Assembly: GCA_910588225.1 (NCBI GenBank)
Contig: CAJUQT010000027.1
Location: forward strand, 1 to 53,163
From: an uncultured Acetatifactor sp.
Lineage (GTDB): Bacteria > Bacillota > Clostridia > Lachnospirales > Lachnospiraceae
Length of the DNA: 53,163 nt
Direction of reading: 5' to 3'
Of the stretch, positions 50,132-53,163 are shown piece by piece. The number at the start of each line of letters is the position of its first letter. Within the stretch, counting starts at the first letter, position 1. The notes beneath the pieces are model-generated. The model had not been told where the DNA came from. It was given only the letters and a program-made list of their open reading frames with translations, and ran no database searches. Made by a program: the position numbers and the translations under genes.

Positions 50132-51895
50132 ATGGCAGAGAAGAAACAAAATAAAGGCGGAAGCCAGATGGCGACGCTGAGACAGGTTTTGAACTATATA
50201 CGCAGATATTGGCTGATGGTGGGATTTTCCCTCTTTCTGGCGGCAGTGACTGTGCTACTGACTTTGTATGTGCCCATTCTCACCGGTGACGCGGTGGATT
50301 TGCTGTTGGGGAAGGGCGCAGTGAACTTCCCAGGAGTCTTCTCCATCATGAAGAAAATCGGGATTGCCATGGCGGTCACAGCAGTGGCCCAGTGGGTGAT
50401 GAATACCTGTAACAATCATATCACCTACCATGTGGTCAGAGACATCAGAGAGGATGCATTTCACAGGCTGGAGCAGCTTCCGCTGAAATACCTGGATGCA
50501 CAGTCCTACGGGGATATTGTAAGCAGGGTGGTGGCGGATGTGGACACTTTTGCAGATGGTCTGCTCATGGGCTTTACCCAGCTTTTTACTGGTGTTCTGA
50601 CGATTCTGGGCACTCTTGTGTTCATGCTTGTCACCAATGTGCCTATTGCCCTTGTGGTAATCTGTATCACGCCGGTTTCCTTTCTGGTGGCCAGATTTAT
50701 TGCCACCAGAACCTATTCCATGTTCAAATTACAGTCGGAGACCAGAGGGGAACAGACTTCGCTCATTGAGGAAATGGTGGGAAATCAGAAGATTGTGAAG
50801 ACCTTTTCCAGAGAGGAAGCAGTGAAGGCGCAGTTCGGGGAGATTAACGGCCGATTGCAGGCCTGCTCGCTGAAGGCGATTTTCTTTTCCTCCATCACCA
50901 ATCCGGCCACTCGTTTTGTCAACAGCCTGGTCTATGCGGGAGTGGGCATTTTCGGGGCATTTGTCGCTATTCGCGGCGGCATCAGTGTAGGACGGCTTTC
51001 CTGTTTTTTGAGCTATGCCAACCAGTACACAAAGCCTTTTAACGAGATATCCGGCGTGGTGACGGAACTGCAGAATGCCCTTGCCTGTGCAGCCAGAATC
51101 TTCGAACTGATTGATGAAGAACCTCAGATTCCGGACGCTGACAATGCCAGAGTGCTGACGGATGCGAAGGGAAATGTGACATTGGAGAATGTATATTTCA
51201 GCTATGTGCCGGAGAGGAAGCTGATCGAGAACTTCAATCTGAATGTGAAGCCCGGTCAGCGGGTGGCCATTGTGGGCCCTACCGGCTGTGGGAAGACCAC
51301 AGTGATCAATCTGCTGATGCGGTTCTATGATGTGGACAGTGGGAAGATTGTGGTGGATGACACGGACATCAGAGAGATTACCAGAGGAAGCTTAAGAACC
51401 AGTTATGGCATGGTGCTGCAGGAGACTTGGCTGCGATCAGGAACTATCCGGGATAACATTCGCATGGGGAAACCGGATGCCGCAGAGGATGAGGTATTGC
51501 AGGCGGCAAAGGCGGCCCATGCGCACAGCTTTATCAAACGTCTGCCTTTAGGGTATGATACAGTGATTACCGAGGACGGAGGCAGCCTGTCCCAGGGACA
51601 GAAGCAGCTTCTGTGCATTGCCAGAGTCATGCTTTGTCTGCCGCCCATGCTGATATTGGACGAAGCTACTTCTTCCATTGACACACGTACGGAAATGCGG
51701 ATTCAGAAGGCGTTTGCCAGGATGATGGAGGGGAGAACCAGCTTTATTGTGGCCCACAGACTCTCTACCATTCAGGAGGCGGATATCATTCTGGTCATGA
51801 AGGACGGCAATATCATCGAGCAGGGGAATCATGAGACTCTGCTGGCCAGGAAGGGATTTTATTCCACGTTGTACCATTCCCAGTTTGAAGGTTGA
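50132..51895 (+). CDS. ABC exporter half-transporter with canonical ATPase site
   Basis: A 587-residue partner of the preceding exporter subunit. The membrane domain has six helices (about residues 25-300); the nucleotide-binding domain has Walker A GPTGCGKTT (about residue 387), signature LSQGQKQL, Walker B MLILDEATSSID with the catalytic Glu, and the switch in VAHRLST. Together with 47876 it should form one heterodimer. The ATG at 50132 follows AACTGGAATAAGAGG, the end of the fourth repeat start. A strong terminator lies 25 bp after its stop. Confidence 0.93.
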   Translation: MAEKKQNKGGSQMATLRQVLNYIRRYWLMVGFSLFLAAVTVLLTLYVPILTGDAVDLLLGKGAVNFPGVFSIMKKIGIAMAVTAVAQWVMNTCNNHITYHVVRDIREDAFHRLEQLPLKYLDAQSYGDIVSRVVADVDTFADGLLMGFTQLFTGVLTILGTLVFMLVTNVPIALVVICITPVSFLVARFIATRTYSMFKLQSETRGEQTSLIEEMVGNQKIVKTFSREEAVKAQFGEINGRLQACSLKAIFFSSITNPATRFVNSLVYAGVGIFGAFVAIRGGISVGRLSCFLSYANQYTKPFNEISGVVTELQNALACAARIFELIDEEPQIPDADNARVLTDAKGNVTLENVYFSYVPERKLIENFNLNVKPGQRVAIVGPTGCGKTTVINLLMRFYDVDSGKIVVDDTDIREITRGSLRTSYGMVLQETWLRSGTIRDNIRMGKPDAAEDEVLQAAKAAHAHSFIKRLPLGYDTVITEDGGSLSQGQKQLLCIARVMLCLPPMLILDEATSSIDTRTEMRIQKAFARMMEGRTSFIVAHRLSTIQEADIILVMKDGNIIEQGNHETLLARKGFYSTLYHSQFEG

Positions 51896-51919
51896 AATAT
51901 CTGGAACTTCACGTGGATG

Positions 51920-51955
51920 ATGCCTGCATTTCGTTTTGGAGTGCAGGCATTTTTT
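51920..51955 (+). terminator. Intrinsic terminator of the ABC operon
   Basis: A perfect 9-bp stem, ATGCCTGCA with TGCAGGCAT, around a 13-nt loop, ending in T residues. Confidence 0.93.
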
Positions 51956-51975
51956 GTGGGTTTCTTTCACTTATT

Positions 51976-52004
51976 TTGACAAGGAAATTCAGGAAGTTTA
52001 TTAT
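51976..52004 (+). promoter_or_regulatory. Sigma-A promoter of the coiled-coil gene
   Basis: TTGACA at 51976-51981 and TATTAT at 51999-52004, with a 17-bp spacer; leader of about 100 nt. Confidence 0.8.
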
Positions 52005-52110
52005 TCTGTAACCTCTGTCTTACGGAGATAAAAGGGTTAAGAAACAGGCAGATTTGGCCGATATAAGTTTAAAATATCGCAAGGATGCGAAGTATGAGGA
52101 GGGAACCTGA

Positions 52111-52872
52111 ATGAAATTGCAGAATAGTATCACCATTTTTGCAGGAGATACTCAGGGCAGGGTACAGACGAGGCAGACGGAGAAAGCAGATAATCCGGCA
52201 CAGCAAGAGGGGAAGAACAAGACGTTCTACGCCGGTGATTTTCTGGTGGAATTTCCTCTGAAAGACAGGATTGAACAGCGGAAAGCTCAGGCCCAGGAGA
52301 GAGCCATGAAGATTGTGGAGGACGCCTGGGAGGGAGACCGGACGCTGGACAGAGAGATAGAGGAGAGAAGAGCGCATATAGAGGAGCTGCAGGAGGAAAA
52401 CAAAGAGGCAGTGAAGCTTTTTGGGCCCGGCGGAGGCGGGACTGTGGCTCAGAATGCGGAAATCATCAGTGAGGAAAGCCGAATCATCAAGGGAATCCGC
52501 AGCGAGAGACTGAAATACCATACTATGGTGGACGCTCAGGAGGAGGCGGAGGATGTGGTGGAAGCCTCCCGGGATGAAATCATCGGTATGGTGATGGAGG
52601 AAGCGAAGGAGCACGTGGACGAGGAGCAGGAGAAGCGGGAAGAGCAGGCTGAAGCCATTCAGGAGAAGAAGGAAGAGCAGGAAGAAATCCTGGAGAAGAG
52701 AGAAGAGAAGGAAGAGGAACTGGAAGAACTGACAGAAGAAATGCCCATGGAGGGAACTGCGGATATCGATCAGACCATGGCAGAGGTAAAGCGGCAGGTT
52801 CAGAAGGTTCTGAATGAAGTGAATCTGATGGAGGAAGATATCAAGGGTACAAAGGTGGACCTGGAGGTGTAG
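52111..52872 (+). CDS. Predicted coiled-coil protein of unknown function
   Basis: A 253-residue, highly charged protein with long runs of Glu, Lys and Arg. Residues 60-125 and 150-215 have strong heptad-like patterns (RIEQRKAQAQERAM, then KEEQEEILEKREEKEEEL) and are predicted coiled coil. A Gly-rich hinge (FGPGGGG) separates them near residue 105. No signal peptide or membrane segment is visible. AGGAGGG precedes the ATG. It has its own promoter. I do not recognise the family; it may be a structural or scaffold-type protein. Confidence 0.6.
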   Translation: MKLQNSITIFAGDTQGRVQTRQTEKADNPAQQEGKNKTFYAGDFLVEFPLKDRIEQRKAQAQERAMKIVEDAWEGDRTLDREIEERRAHIEELQEENKEAVKLFGPGGGGTVAQNAEIISEESRIIKGIRSERLKYHTMVDAQEEAEDVVEASRDEIIGMVMEEAKEHVDEEQEKREEQAEAIQEKKEEQEEILEKREEKEEELEELTEEMPMEGTADIDQTMAEVKRQVQKVLNEVNLMEEDIKGTKVDLEV

Positions 52873-53163
52873 CAGAATAGCAGTTCAGGCAGTATGCTGC
52901 ATTGTTGTGCGGCATAACAGCCGGGACAGAAGAGCCAGTGGGTCAGGAAGCGGAGAATTTTAATAACTTCTCGGAATCTCAATGAATGTGATTCTAACTG
53001 AAAATTGACAACTGAATATGGTGCAGGAAAAGAAATTTGAGAAAAATGGACATAAACATTGGACATAGCGGGTACTATGCCTTGAAAAATCTCATGGAAT
53101 CGCTTAATATATCATTATTAGGCGGCTAAACCTAAGAATGATTTTTGAAATGTCTTGACAGAG
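52873..53163. other. Intergenic tail at window end
   Basis: About 290 bp with no credible gene. TTGACA at 53155-53160 could be the -35 box of a promoter lying partly outside the window. Confidence 0.4.

Noticed and set aside
49503..50149. Minus-strand frames over the 139-bp repeats with repeated peptide segments
   Set aside because: They follow from the tandem duplication and lie antisense to the hairpin cassette. No ribosome site or family match was seen.

Overview
The window looks like a piece of chromosome from an anaerobic, spore-forming member of the Clostridia, most likely family Lachnospiraceae. The reasons are the HrcA/CIRCE heat-shock control, a six-gene Rnf ferredoxin:NAD+ oxidoreductase operon in the order CDGEAB, a sodium-pumping biotin decarboxylase cluster, an ispH-S1 gene pair followed by cheR, spore-cortex type wall hydrolases, strong Shine-Dalgarno sites and sigma-A type promoters. 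No rRNA, tRNA, prophage or CRISPR array was seen. Most of the window is ordinary core genome; the unusual material is mainly non-coding repeats and hairpins.

Layout. 1-7.4 kb: the end of a 72-bp repeat array, a beta-CASP nuclease-like metallo-hydrolase, folA, a branched-chain aminotransferase, a foldase-type lipoprotein and htpG behind a perfect CIRCE. 7.6-11.3 kb: a SleC-like cortex-lytic protein (minus strand), an AraC regulator with two palindromic TAGTCACTA sites upstream, a DUF1905 plus C39-like protease fusion, a roughly 100-nt palindrome and a minus-strand reading frame with no start codon at its expected N-terminus. 11.4-13.9 kb: CIRCE-groES-groEL, then a structured intergenic region. 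13.9-17.5 kb: a GtrII-like membrane protein, a small DUF3006-like gene running into three 72-bp repeats, and a LytTR regulator with a LiaF-like membrane protein. 17.7-24.7 kb: a decarboxylase/carboxyltransferase cluster with two different carboxyltransferases sharing one gamma-like, one biotin-carrier and one beta (Na+ pump) subunit, then a HI0933-type flavoprotein. 24.8-28.4 kb: cmk, ispH, S1 protein, cheR. 28.5-29.6 kb: a YprB-type RNase H-fold exonuclease (minus).

29.8-34.8 kb: rnfCDGEAB. 34.9-38.1 kb: GH25 lysozyme, SleB-type hydrolase, alpha/beta hydrolase and a frameshifted gene. 38.2-45.2 kb: pgi, a lone small serine recombinase, hisS-aspS and a phosphopantetheinyl transferase. 45.2-47.7 kb: a DUF2961 protein (minus) and an Rpn-family nuclease. 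47.7-52 kb: a heterodimeric ABC exporter whose two genes are separated by three 139-bp tandem units, each able to form a large hairpin. The window closes with a coiled-coil protein of unknown function.

The genes fit a fermentative lifestyle. Rnf couples reduced ferredoxin to NAD+ reduction and an ion gradient, and the biotin decarboxylase cluster adds sodium pumping. htpG and groESL would share HrcA control through identical CIRCE arms. The best candidates for something undescribed are the 72-bp repeats, whose hairpin stems covary between arrays; the triple hairpin cassette inside the ABC exporter operon; the 103-nt palindrome at 10.9 kb; and the structured region after groEL.
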